Part shown: positions 52,523 through 61,341 of the stretch, piece by piece
Numbering within the stretch: position 1 is the first letter of the stretch
Layout: every line of letters begins with the position of its first letter
DNA from: Treponema sp.
Lineage (GTDB): Bacteria; Spirochaetota; Spirochaetia; Treponematales; Treponemataceae
Length of the DNA stretch: 64,000 bases
Reading direction: 5' to 3'
NCBI GenBank assembly: GCA_024402535.1
Contig: JAKSTN010000001.1
Location: 124,001-188,000 of the forward strand
Notes under the pieces: model-generated
What the model was told of the DNA's origin: nothing
Databases searched by the model: none
The model's input: the letters and a program-made list of their open reading frames with translations, nothing else
Position numbers and translations under genes: made by a program

Positions 52523-53386
52523 TTATTTTTTCTCCAGGCTTTTTTCGTATTCATCCATTTTGAAAATAGTATAACCTGCATTATTGGCATCATACATTTT
52601 TTTTATGGACAGGTTTTCAGGGCTAAGTGCCAAAGCCTGATCCATCAGTTTTAGAGCTTCATCATTTTCTTTCTTTTCAAGAAGAAGCTGAGCATATAAA
52701 ACAAGGGCATTGGCTTTTTCATAATCGCAGGCTGAAACTTCAACCGCTTTTTTGATTTTTTCTTCAGCAAGTTTTTTACTTCCTCCAAAAGCGGCAGGCA
52801 TAAAATATAAAACTCCACCGTACATATTCAAAGTCTCAGCAAGATTCGGATTCAATTCTTCAAGCTTCTTATAATCGTCCGGCATTGAAGTCATTGCCTT
52901 CATCTGCTCCCCTTTTTTCAAATAAGGAAGAGTTGCATATTTTGTTTCGTTAAAGTGAAAATAAAAATACGATGAAAGATCCTCATGCTTTTCAGCATAA
53001 GCTACATATTTTTCATAGCAGTCAAAAATAACTGTCTTTGCATCAGGATTTAATTCTTCCTGATTAACTTTCTTTTTGCTTTTCTTCCCGTTCTCACTTT
53101 CTTTCAGAAGTCTCATTTCTTCCGCTGTCTTTACACTTTCAATTTCAATCTTCAAGAGAGTTTCAGAAATCAGTCTTGCTTCTTCACTGATATCTGTATT
53201 TTCAATTTCTGAAAGTTCCGATTTTAAGAATGAAATTTTATCTTCAGCTTTTTCATAACAGCCATCAATAAGTTTTGCATTCAGTGCTTTATGAACGCAA
53301 GCAAGATTTGCTCCGTCCAGTTCTTTTGCAAATGTGCTTAGAGAAAATACACTGATAATTAAATATGTAAAAAATCGTTTATTCAT
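52523..53386 (-). CDS. Exported TPR-like helical protein
   Basis: 287 residues from ATG 53386, chosen because it gives a proper signal peptide (NKRFFTYLIISVFSLSTFA). The body is helical. The C-terminal half has TPR-like units (LNPNLAETLNMYGGVLYFMP, ACDYEKANALVLYAQLLLEKKENDEALKLMDQALALSPENLSI). Probably a periplasmic scaffold protein; function unknown. It borders the distal end of the CRISPR array, with ~150 non-coding bases between. Confidence 0.7.
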   Translation of the reverse strand: MNKRFFTYLIISVFSLSTFAKELDGANLACVHKALNAKLIDGCYEKAEDKISFLKSELSEIENTDISEEARLISETLLKIEIESVKTAEEMRLLKESENGKKSKKKVNQEELNPDAKTVIFDCYEKYVAYAEKHEDLSSYFYFHFNETKYATLPYLKKGEQMKAMTSMPDDYKKLEELNPNLAETLNMYGGVLYFMPAAFGGSKKLAEEKIKKAVEVSACDYEKANALVLYAQLLLEKKENDEALKLMDQALALSPENLSIKKMYDANNAGYTIFKMDEYEKSLEKK

Positions 53387-53537
53387 AAATATAAGGTTCT
53401 CATAAAAGACTGATAAAAGCAACCTGCAAAATTTCAAGTCATCTATTGCTCATCAACCACCTTTGAAATCACCGTAAGCGTATTGTGTTAAACAGATTTC
53501 GAGGGATAAATCTCAATGTCATACAAACATGACTTAC

Positions 53538-53573
53538 ATCCGTGGAAAAGAAAATTATTAATATGTTGAAAAC
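53538..53573 (-). repeat. Degenerate terminal CRISPR repeat
   Basis: 24 of 36 positions match the CRISPR repeat. The half that is 5' in transcription (GTTTTCAAC and the AT-rich middle) is conserved and the crRNA hairpin half is lost. It is 37 bases from the first full repeat. It is the expected decayed leader-distal end. Confidence 0.7.
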
Positions 53574-53610
53574 GCCTCATGCTCATGGGCTCAATTGACG
53601 ACGCCACCTC

Positions 53611-54652
53611 ATCTACAACAGTAGAAATTATTTATAAGTTGAAAACTTCTGAATTGAGGAAGAAACTGTCTGAATCTACAACAGTAGAAATTCTTTATAA
53701 GTTGAAAACACAAGATGACTCACGTTCAGATTGCGATCTACAACAGTAGAAATTCTTTATAAGTTGAAAACCAAAATGCAATGAGTAATCTTTTGATATC
53801 TACAACAGTAGAAATTATTTATAAGTTGAAAACATAAATTAAAGGTGGAAGCTGATGAATCTACAACAGTAGAAATTCTTTATAAGTTGAAAACCCCAAA
53901 ATGGCTTATGCCGGTATGACAAGATCTACAACAGTAGAAATTCTTTATAAGTTGAACCCCGAATCTGCCGAAAAACGCCATTCAAAATCTACAACAGTAG
54001 AAATTATTTATAAGTTGAAAACTCTGAATAAAAGTCCGCTTTATGACATATCTACAACAGTAGAAATTATTTATAAGTTGAAAACAAACTGAATCATGAC
54101 TTAACCCCTTATATCTACAACAGTAGAAATTATTTATAAGTTGAAAACCAATAAAACCGACTGGCGGTGATATAATCTACAACAGTAGAAATTATTTATA
54201 AGTTGAAAACATTTTTCAGATCATGCAAAAGCAATTAATCTACAACAGTAGAAATTATTTATAAGTTGAAAACAGTAAAGATGAGGATGTTCAGGCGGTC
54301 AATCTACAACAGTAGAAATTATTTATAAGTTGAAAACATATCTTGGGTCTGCTTCTAAATGGAATCTACAACAGTAGAAATTATTTATAAGTTGAAAACT
54401 TATTATGGTATGGGCAAGGGATTCTAATCTACAACAGTAGAAATTCTTTATAAGTTGAAAACCTGCACCTGCAGCTTTACGACTCTGTCATCTACAACAG
54501 TAGAAATTCTTTATAAGTTGAAACCCTGCAGAAATGTACGATGGTCTTAACAATCTACAACAGTAGAAATTCTTTATAAGTTGAAACCCCGATACATACA
54601 TAGTTAGTATCTCTCAATCTACAACAGTAGAAATTCTTTATAAGTTGACCCC
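53611..54652 (-). CRISPR. Type V-A CRISPR array, 17 repeats and 16 spacers
   Basis: 36-bp repeats whose transcribed (minus-strand) form starts GTTTTCAACTTATAAA and ends with the Cas12a handle AATTTCTACTGTTGTAGAT. Repeats start at 53611, 53674, 53736, 53798, 53859, 53924, 53987, 54050, 54113, 54175, 54238, 54302, 54364, 54427, 54490, 54553 and 54617. Spacers are 25-29 bases, mostly 26-27. Position 17, next to the handle, is T in repeats 1, 4 and 7-13 (counted from the left) and G in the others. The repeat 5' end is GGTTTC in repeats 15 and 16, GGGTTC in 6 and GGGGTC in 17. The leader end is at the right, next to cas2. No spacer source could be assigned by reading. Confidence 0.98.
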
Positions 54653-54728
54653 CCCCTACAGATGTACAACGGTACTGTTCTTTACTGTTTTTCGCATTTG
54701 TTACAACAAAAATAACGAAATTTGGCAT
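54619..54728 (-). other. Short open frame in the CRISPR leader
   Basis: From ATG 54728 (AGGAG six bases upstream), codons for MPNFVIFVVTNAKNSKEQYR and about four more precede the G tract, after which the frame runs into repeats and spacers. The frame continues past 54619 and is interrupted only in later repeats. Coding function is doubtful; the ribosome-site spacing is the only support. Confidence 0.25.
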
Positions 54729-54772
54729 TTTTAACTCCTAAATTTACAGTAAGACATGGGGTTTGCAAATTT
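54653..54772 (-). promoter_or_regulatory. CRISPR leader with repeat-like hairpin and G tract
   Basis: 120 bases between the cas2 stop and the first transcribed repeat. In the minus-strand sense it holds AGGAG plus ATG (54728), then GTACCGTTGTAC at 54664-54675, a 4-bp hairpin like the repeat handle. A run of eight G (54649-54656) crosses the leader-repeat junction. No consensus promoter was found. The array may be transcribed from the cas promoter, or from a leader promoter I could not recognise. Confidence 0.6.
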
Positions 54773-55048
54773 TCAGGTTATGATAAAAACATCTTTTTCT
54801 TCATTTTTTGCATAACCGTAACAAGTTTTTTTACAACTCGCTGATAGGTTAAATATTATCACAGAATCTTCTTCTGTAAAAGTTTTCATATAAACATTTT
54901 TTATTTCGTTTTCAATATTTGCCAAAACTGTATCACTATTTGTAATTTCAAAAACAGAATATTGTAAACGAAATCCAAATTTGGAAAGAAACTTTGCAAA
55001 CTTTGTTCTGACCTTATCATTGCTTATATCGTAGCTGATTAGCAGCAT
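54773..55048 (-). CDS. cas2: CRISPR-associated endonuclease Cas2
   Basis: 91 residues, ferredoxin-like fold: MLLISYDISNDKVRTKFAKFL with the conserved Asp7 and VIIFNLSASCKKTCYGY. It forms the adaptation complex with Cas1. It starts 2 bases after the cas1 stop, so the two are coupled. Length is standard. The array leader follows. Confidence 0.93.
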   Translation of the reverse strand: MLLISYDISNDKVRTKFAKFLSKFGFRLQYSVFEITNSDTVLANIENEIKNVYMKTFTEEDSVIIFNLSASCKKTCYGYAKNEEKDVFIIT

Positions 55049-55050
55049 AT

Positions 55051-56028
55051 CTATGATTCATCTCCTTCTAATTCAAAAATTGGAAATTCTTCGGATGCTT
55101 TTTCTCTCATGAAAGCCCTATAGTAACTTTGGATATAAATGAAAATCTCATTCTTATATTCCATAATTGCTTTTATAAAGATTTCCACATATTTTGCAGA
55201 ATATTTCCAGGTCAAAACATACTGATTTTGATTTTTCCAGAAATCCTTTTCGTTTACTTGCCCAAGATTCAAAGCTTTTAGCAAGGCTGCATCTATAATC
55301 GGTCGGAAAGGTTCTTCTATATCGCAAACCAAAGATTTTCGATGAAAGAATTCCCTATGCAAGATTCCAACATAAACATCAAAACCATACATTTCCAAAA
55401 GAGCATTTATAACGTTAAACAAAATTGTATATCCCACATCTAAAAGACAATTTGTTATATCATTTTTTACTCTAGGTCTTCTGGCCTCCCAATTGTGTTC
55501 TTTAAAAAGGGTTTTAAAATATAATTTTGCACTAATGCCTTCAATTCCCATTATTTCCTGAACCGTTAAATCTGGTTTAAGCACTTCTTTTTCATAAGAT
55601 TTGAGTTTTTTAATCACTTCTTTTTCTTCATCAGATTTACTTCGCCTTTGTTTTAAGAGGTAATTTTGATTGTGGATTTTGTTGGCAATAACATGCGCAG
55701 CAATATCAGTTTTTTCAAGAGCATATTGTTTTCTTCTAAGCAAAGTATTACCTTCAGCTTTTGACGGAATAATTTTTGTAATACGAAGACTAGGAGACAT
55801 CAAAACAATATTAAAACCAAACTTAGAAGCTCTATCCAGCAAACCGGATGTAATAGAATAATCTCCACAAATGAAAAGAAGAAATATACGATAACAAGTT
55901 GATTGATGTTTTGTATTACCATCCTGATCTGAAATAACAATATTATCATTTTTAAAACTGATTTTTTCACCTTTTGAAGTAAATACAAAAGCTATTTGTT
56001 TACATTCAAAATCCCTTGTACTCATCAT
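55051..56028 (-). CDS. cas1: CRISPR-associated integrase Cas1
   Basis: 325 residues (or 324 from the second Met). Integrates new spacers at the leader-repeat junction with Cas2. Catalytic metal ligands are in place: Glu163 (MGIEGISAKLYF), His224 (GILHREFFHRKS) and Asp236 (LVCDIEEPFRPIID). The N-terminal beta domain and helical C-terminal domain are of usual length. It is 14 bp downstream of cas4 and 2 bp upstream of cas2. Confidence 0.95.
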   Translation of the reverse strand: MMSTRDFECKQIAFVFTSKGEKISFKNDNIVISDQDGNTKHQSTCYRIFLLFICGDYSITSGLLDRASKFGFNIVLMSPSLRITKIIPSKAEGNTLLRRKQYALEKTDIAAHVIANKIHNQNYLLKQRRSKSDEEKEVIKKLKSYEKEVLKPDLTVQEIMGIEGISAKLYFKTLFKEHNWEARRPRVKNDITNCLLDVGYTILFNVINALLEMYGFDVYVGILHREFFHRKSLVCDIEEPFRPIIDAALLKALNLGQVNEKDFWKNQNQYVLTWKYSAKYVEIFIKAIMEYKNEIFIYIQSYYRAFMREKASEEFPIFELEGDES

Positions 56029-56042
56029 GTTATGTAATCCTC

Positions 56043-56624
56043 CTAAAAACCACCGTTGTATGATTTGGAAGAAAGTGGACGGTCACAAAATTCGTTATAA
56101 ATACAATGTTTGCATTTTTCTTCTGATGCAGGTTCATAAGTATCTACATCAAAATGCTGCATAGCTTCATTTGTTTTTTTGAATTTCCCAAACATTTCTG
56201 GATTATTTTCAGGCAAATCAACTTTGTAAACTTTATTGTCATCACTGGAATAAAAGCGAATCTCATTTACTGTGTAACCCATTTCCCGCAGGCACAAACA
56301 TTGCGCATACAACTGGAAGAGGTAACCATCATAAATTGTTTCAATATGTTTCTTTCGTTCTGTCAAAAGTCCTTTTTCTGCATCAAAAATATCAATTTTT
56401 CCACACAATTTATATTCATCAGAATAAACATCTATTCCCTGAAGAATATTTTTGTGTGTGGAATAATGCTGATTATCAATGGCTTCGTGAGCGGCTTTTC
56501 CGTCAAGTTGCGCATCGTTGTAATAAAGCCGCTCCGTTAAATCTCCGTAAAGCTGGTGATAATAAATTGAAAGAGGACAGTAAATAAAATCATTCAGGTA
56601 AGTTATCTTCAGATAAAGTTCCAT
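56043..56624 (-). CDS. cas4: CRISPR-associated exonuclease Cas4
   Basis: 193 residues. RecB-type nuclease with an Fe-S cluster that trims prespacers and selects the PAM. Visible residues: Cys16 and Cys171/Cys174/Cys180 (cluster), His46 (GKAAHEAID), Asp78 (CGKIDIFD), Glu89-x-Lys91 (TERKK) and Gln104-x-Tyr106 (QLYAQ). All core residues are intact. Its start overlaps the 3' end of the DinD-like gene by 35 bp, which ties that gene firmly into the cas operon. Confidence 0.94.
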   Translation of the reverse strand: MELYLKITYLNDFIYCPLSIYYHQLYGDLTERLYYNDAQLDGKAAHEAIDNQHYSTHKNILQGIDVYSDEYKLCGKIDIFDAEKGLLTERKKHIETIYDGYLFQLYAQCLCLREMGYTVNEIRFYSSDDNKVYKVDLPENNPEMFGKFKKTNEAMQHFDVDTYEPASEEKCKHCIYNEFCDRPLSSKSYNGGF

Positions 56625-57447
56625 TTGATTTTATTTCCAGATTTAAAAAGTTTTCCGAGGAAATTACGGAATGTCCTAATTCTTTTTCTGTTTCTTTTCT
56701 GGCAACTCCTGCAACATTTCCGCCACGACGAGCTACATCTTTATTGCCTTCAAAATCCTCAGGTTTTTCTTGCTGACTGATTTCTGTAGTAACCCGTTCA
56801 CCAAGCATAGTAAAAATCAGTTCTAAATCTGTCATGTGATCCCGCAGATTCTGATTTTTCTTTGTAAGACCTTTTACATTTTTATATTCTGAAGGAGTAA
56901 GCCCAAAAGTTGCCTTTGAAATCTCTGCGGTAAGAATTGCAAAATCTTTTTCTTTTGTAATCCCCCGTTCTTTCCATTCATCTGTAAGATTCTGACGGAT
57001 TGCAATTCCACGCAAGCGTTTATCAATCCAGTCTTTTGGGTAACCTTTCTTTTCGTAAAGTTCCTTCATGCGTTCTTGTGCCAGTTCCGGATTTTCAATT
57101 TCCTGCATTCGTTCGTAGCCAACCTGAGCCAACCACTGTTTAAATGGTTCTGCCTTTGGTGAAGGAATGGACTGAATAATTCGGAGAAGAGATTTTACGT
57201 TGGCGCAGTTTATTCTTTGAGTTCCACCTGCAGTTTGGACACCAAGGGGGGTGACAAGTTGTCCCCACCCTTCGGAAAGTACAGGGTCTCTTTTTCTCAT
57301 CTTTTTGATGTAATCAGTAGGATTTTTTGAATCTGTTAATATTTCAATTACATCAACTACAACAAAATACCACTGCTGTTCTTCTTCATTCCAAACCGAG
57401 CGGACTTTTTTTTCTTCAAAAAGCTTAATCTGTGTGTTTTCTGACAT
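56590..57447 (-). CDS. BRO-N/DinD-like protein inside the cas operon
   Basis: 285 residues. ATG 57447 has AGGAG overlapping the cas12a stop; the longer frame starting in cas12a is not needed. Residues ~1-115 form a BRO-N-type domain (KVRSVWNEEEQQWYFVVVDVIEILTDSKNPTDYIKKMRKRD, QRINCANVKSLLRIIQSIPSPKAEPFKQWLAQVGYERM). The C-terminal part (GLTKKNQNLRDHMTDLELIFTMLGE, GNVAGVARKETEKELG) resembles E. coli DinD. BRO-N proteins are DNA-binding antirepressor-like proteins of phages and bacteria; DinD inhibits RecA. It begins 8 bp after cas12a and overlaps cas4 by 35 bp, so it must be expressed with them. Role unknown: regulator, DNA-repair modulator or passenger. This family is widespread outside CRISPR loci. 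Confidence 0.85.
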   Translation of the reverse strand: MSENTQIKLFEEKKVRSVWNEEEQQWYFVVVDVIEILTDSKNPTDYIKKMRKRDPVLSEGWGQLVTPLGVQTAGGTQRINCANVKSLLRIIQSIPSPKAEPFKQWLAQVGYERMQEIENPELAQERMKELYEKKGYPKDWIDKRLRGIAIRQNLTDEWKERGITKEKDFAILTAEISKATFGLTPSEYKNVKGLTKKNQNLRDHMTDLELIFTMLGERVTTEISQQEKPEDFEGNKDVARRGGNVAGVARKETEKELGHSVISSENFLNLEIKSNGTLSEDNLPE

Positions 57448-57455
57448 TGAAACTC

Positions 57456-60400
57456 CTACTGTCTGTATTCTTTTTCCTGAACAAAACGGAACCAATCGGC
57501 GTTAGATATGTTCTGAATGACACCTTTTTCGTTCCTATTGAAATCATTTTGCAAAAGATACAAACCTTTTAAAGCAATGTGATAAGCACCGTTTGCATCG
57601 GCATCAATTGGGAGAGTGGCTTTTTCACCAAGAGCCAGCTGTTCACGACTGTCAAAGAAAGTTCCATCATCTACTTTTACAGGAGAAATCAGATAGTCAA
57701 TTTCGCTATTTGGAATTGAATTTCGCATTTGGAGAGTAGAGTTGAAGGTCCGCAACAATTCGTCAAAAAATGAAGCGTTGCATTTTTCTGCCTGAACAGT
57801 TTGAAGTGAATCAATAAAGTTTTCTTCGTCATGCCAGTTTACTCCAAATTCATCAAATTTCTTTTTGAGGTTTTCAGTTGGATTTACAGTAATAGTTTTA
57901 TTTTCTTTTCTGCTGTAAACAATTCTTTCTCCGCGAGTATAGATTTCCCATTTTTTTAGGTAATCTGTGTTGTTTCCAAGTTTTGAATAATCTACAGAGA
58001 ATACAAAACAATCTTCTTTTGAGTCATATCGAATGCCATCAAACTTATCAAAGAATTCTTTTTTCTTTTCAACATTTGTAAGGCCTGCAGTATTGAACAA
58101 ATTTGCAAATCCAGTTTTTGGATCAATTTTAGAAGTATAAGCTGCTGGAATATAGAAAAGCCATCCGCATTGTTTGTAAACATCGCTTACTGTAGTTGCT
58201 TTATCCGTTAATTGATAAGCATTCAAAACTCCGCCTGGTTCTGTAACTGCCTTATCTTTGAAAACAAGATAATTCAGTTTTTCAATAAGCATATTTTCAA
58301 ACTTTTGATAAACCTGTCGTTCAACCGCGAAGCGTCCTCGTTTAAAGCCGAAATTCAAATCTTCCATAACTACAATGGCATTATTTTTTACCATAAGTTC
58401 TGCAATTTCGTGAACAATGTTAGAAAGATAACCTTCTTTTAATTCTTTAATATTGCCGATTGTCTGCCAGTTTTTGCGGGCTTTATCTCTATCGCCCTCT
58501 TTCTGAACAAGCTTTTCCTGATAATTTACTTTTACAGTTTTATCGTTTCTAACTTGTTCTACAAGATTCAAAGTTTTTTGTAATTCAATTTCACCTTTCT
58601 GGTTAATAAGTGAAAGATAAATTAGATGACGTTCACCACGGTCAAGACCAATGATTTTTACATCTGGATTTGCTTTTAGAACTTCCAAAACACGATCATT
58701 AAATTTTCTTCCTGTAATTTCGGGAGCCTTAAAATTCATTGTAATTGGACAATGGAAAAGATAAGTTGCTTCTGTAAAATGTTTGTCTTTTGTAATTTCA
58801 TGTTTTGCTTCTTTTAAAACAACTGTTCCAGAATCAAGTAATTCTTTTGCCTCTTTAGAAATTTCAGAAATCATATTGTTCTTGAACTGATAGATTTCCT
58901 GGTAAATTTCTTCTGGAATTGATTTTTCATCTGTTGTTGTTCGGTTTACAAGGACAGAACCTTTTTCGTGTTTTACAATTTTAATATTTACGTTTGCAGG
59001 ACGATAGAAGAGTTCTGCTTCGCCATTTAGTTTTAGGCAGATATCTTTAAGATTTTCTTCACTAAAAAGATTTTCCCAATACAATGTATGAAGATTTTTC
59101 TTTCCTGATGATTTTTCTGCAAAGTCTTTGTTGTAAATTTGGAAAAGGAAAAGCTTGCCAGAATCTACAAGAGAGTCGATTTTGGAAGATGGAATTTTCT
59201 GGAATGTGATTTTATATCCCTGTAATTCTACTTCTTTGTAGAAATCACTCATATCTTTATAGCTTTCTGTTGGGGAGAATTTGAAACCAAAATTTTTCCA
59301 GTCTTCATGAATGTTTAGAGCAGACTTATCCCAATCTATAAGTTTTTTCATGAAGTCTTTATCAAAAGAATCACCTTTTTTGTGTTTACCTTCTTCATAA
59401 CCTAATAACAAATCCTTTGGAGGAAGGAAAGTTTCCTGACCTTTTGCTGAAAAGAAAACTTTTGGAAGCATTTTATTTGGACCAGGAAGTAATTTGTAAA
59501 TCATTTTTTCATAACAATCATCTTCATTGCATTCTTCTTTTTGAAATTTTGGTTTGTCTTTAGGATTATAAATACCTAGATAATATTTGTTTTCTTTGCG
59601 TAACAAAATTGCATCATTGGCTGATTCTTTATTTTCATCCCACCCATTAGCAAGTGTTGGACAATCAAAATTCAACTTAAATTTCTTAACTTCACCAGGT
59701 TTCTTTGTAACAAAATTTCTAACCTTGTTATAAAGTGCAGTAATTCCTTCCAGTTTTTCAATAATTTCATCAAGTTTAGAATAAAACGCAGAATCTTTTT
59801 CTTCTTCACCGCGATAATCAACAAGTTTCAGGTAATGATAAAGATTCTGAACTTCATCCAGGAATTCTTTTATAGGTGTTGCTGCATTTTTTTCCTGCTG
59901 AAGATTCTTCATTTCTGCAAAATCAATTGCCGCATATGTAGTATTTATTCTTGAAAGCAGCATGACATCTGTTTTTTCTTTTGTGTTTTCAATTTGCTGA
60001 AGTTCCATTAATGAAAAATATTTTTTTACAGTAATGCAGACCTGCTCATTGTTTCGTTCACAGTATTTTTCATAAGCTTCCTGTAATTCAGAAAGATTGT
60101 AATCTTTTTTTGCAATTTCTTTTCTGATTTTTTCGGATTGAGCTTCAGTTAAAGCCTTTTTACTTTTTTCTTCTTCAATATAGAATAAGCCATCATTCAG
60201 GATAGACCAATGACCAAAAATGCTTAATGAAAATGCCGTAAGTTTTTTTGCTGGGACATAGATTTCTGAAATATTATAATCATTTGGAGAAACAAAAGTT
60301 TCTTTTGAAAGGTTAATTACTTCATCAACAACTTCATTTTTGAAAGTCCTGATAGAAGTATAAACTTCTTCATTATTTTCAAATCCTACAGGAATAAAAG

Positions 60401-61325
60401 AAGCAGTTTCTCTATCACTTAAAATCTGCTTAAACAAAACTACCATTTTCCCACGAAGTTTATTTTTTTCTGTGTCAGGTAATTGCTGTCTTGCAAGGTT
60501 GATTTTTTCATTAAATCCCTGGATTTTTTGAGTTCCGGCTTCTTCTGCAATACCACCAATTATTGTGTTGTAAAAATCAATGCCAGTTTGTGTAAGAACC
60601 TCATTAAAAGACTCTGGATTAAAAATATCTTTTAATTTTTTACCATTAAGAATGCTTTTGAGAGATTCTTCTGTATCAGAAATAATTGCGGGAAATTCTT
60701 TTTCCAATTTCTCAAAAAGTTTTACATTTGAATAAAATTTCGGGAAATTTTCATTTACAATGCGATAACTAATTGCAGTTGATTTTTCTTCTTCGCTATA
60801 TAAATTTTTTCTGTTTTCGTGAAAACCTGTAAAATAAGTGCTGAATTTATCAAATGCTTTAAGAGCTTCTTCTTTATCAGAAATAGTAGCTGGATCAGCC
60901 GATTTTATTATTTCTGGCAGAAGTTCAGAAAGTAACTCTTTTGCAAATAGCTTTTTAAATCGGTCATCACCTGTAAATTTCTTTACAATTTTTGAACGCA
61001 TTACTGCCTGAAGTTTCTGTAAATCTGGTTTTATTTTTGCTTTTTCATTTTTATCTGCTTTACTTTGATATAAATCAAATTCATCGTATAAAGGGCCCCA
61101 CTCAAAATCTACATTTGATAATACATCTTGAATAAATGAGCGATGAAAATCATCTATTAGATTTTTTACTTCCTGATAAGAAGCTGCTCTTTTTTTATCA
61201 TTTTCCAAAATCCTGATTTTCTCAAGATTTTCCTGAGTCTTTCCAACAGGTATTAACTTGTTCCTTAAAGTTATAGAACGAGAATACCCCTTCCCTTGTC
61301 CACAAAATTCATCAACTGTTTTCAT
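57456..61325 (-). CDS. cas12a: CRISPR-associated endonuclease Cas12a (Cpf1)
   Basis: 1289 residues from ATG 61325 (AGGAGATAGGTGGC upstream); a longer frame overlaps the WYL gene. It processes pre-crRNA and cuts DNA next to a T-rich PAM. The RuvC residues are intact: Asp895 (IGLDRGERH), Glu988 (VVMEDLNFGF) and Asp1243 (PIDADANGAYH). The nuclease-lobe Arg is in LQMRNSIPNSE. The RNA-processing region has FHCPITMNFKAPEITGRKFNDRV with the His and Lys/Arg of the WED domain. The N-terminus SRSITLRNKLIPVGKTQENL is typical. Length is in the Cas12a range. It is 16 bp downstream of the WYL gene. Confidence 0.98.
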   Translation of the reverse strand: MKTVDEFCGQGKGYSRSITLRNKLIPVGKTQENLEKIRILENDKKRAASYQEVKNLIDDFHRSFIQDVLSNVDFEWGPLYDEFDLYQSKADKNEKAKIKPDLQKLQAVMRSKIVKKFTGDDRFKKLFAKELLSELLPEIIKSADPATISDKEEALKAFDKFSTYFTGFHENRKNLYSEEEKSTAISYRIVNENFPKFYSNVKLFEKLEKEFPAIISDTEESLKSILNGKKLKDIFNPESFNEVLTQTGIDFYNTIIGGIAEEAGTQKIQGFNEKINLARQQLPDTEKNKLRGKMVVLFKQILSDRETASFIPVGFENNEEVYTSIRTFKNEVVDEVINLSKETFVSPNDYNISEIYVPAKKLTAFSLSIFGHWSILNDGLFYIEEEKSKKALTEAQSEKIRKEIAKKDYNLSELQEAYEKYCERNNEQVCITVKKYFSLMELQQIENTKEKTDVMLLSRINTTYAAIDFAEMKNLQQEKNAATPIKEFLDEVQNLYHYLKLVDYRGEEEKDSAFYSKLDEIIEKLEGITALYNKVRNFVTKKPGEVKKFKLNFDCPTLANGWDENKESANDAILLRKENKYYLGIYNPKDKPKFQKEECNEDDCYEKMIYKLLPGPNKMLPKVFFSAKGQETFLPPKDLLLGYEEGKHKKGDSFDKDFMKKLIDWDKSALNIHEDWKNFGFKFSPTESYKDMSDFYKEVELQGYKITFQKIPSSKIDSLVDSGKLFLFQIYNKDFAEKSSGKKNLHTLYWENLFSEENLKDICLKLNGEAELFYRPANVNIKIVKHEKGSVLVNRTTTDEKSIPEEIYQEIYQFKNNMISEISKEAKELLDSGTVVLKEAKHEITKDKHFTEATYLFHCPITMNFKAPEITGRKFNDRVLEVLKANPDVKIIGLDRGERHLIYLSLINQKGEIELQKTLNLVEQVRNDKTVKVNYQEKLVQKEGDRDKARKNWQTIGNIKELKEGYLSNIVHEIAELMVKNNAIVVMEDLNFGFKRGRFAVERQVYQKFENMLIEKLNYLVFKDKAVTEPGGVLNAYQLTDKATTVSDVYKQCGWLFYIPAAYTSKIDPKTGFANLFNTAGLTNVEKKKEFFDKFDGIRYDSKEDCFVFSVDYSKLGNNTDYLKKWEIYTRGERIVYSRKENKTITVNPTENLKKKFDEFGVNWHDEENFIDSLQTVQAEKCNASFFDELLRTFNSTLQMRNSIPNSEIDYLISPVKVDDGTFFDSREQLALGEKATLPIDADANGAYHIALKGLYLLQNDFNRNEKGVIQNISNADWFRFVQEKEYRQ

Positions 61326-61341
61326 GCCACCTATCTCCTTA

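Noticed and set aside
53901-54092. Open frame across CRISPR repeats with the repeated peptide STTVEIIYKLK
   Set aside because: It is the translation of repeats and spacers on the strand opposite to crRNA transcription, with no ribosome site.
56590-57447. DinD-like gene as an inserted mobile element
   Set aside because: No inverted repeats or target duplications seen, and it shares overlapping translation signals with both neighbours.
57448-57495. Longer start for the DinD-like gene, overlapping cas12a
   Set aside because: ATG 57447 has AGGAG at the right distance and begins the conserved family sequence.
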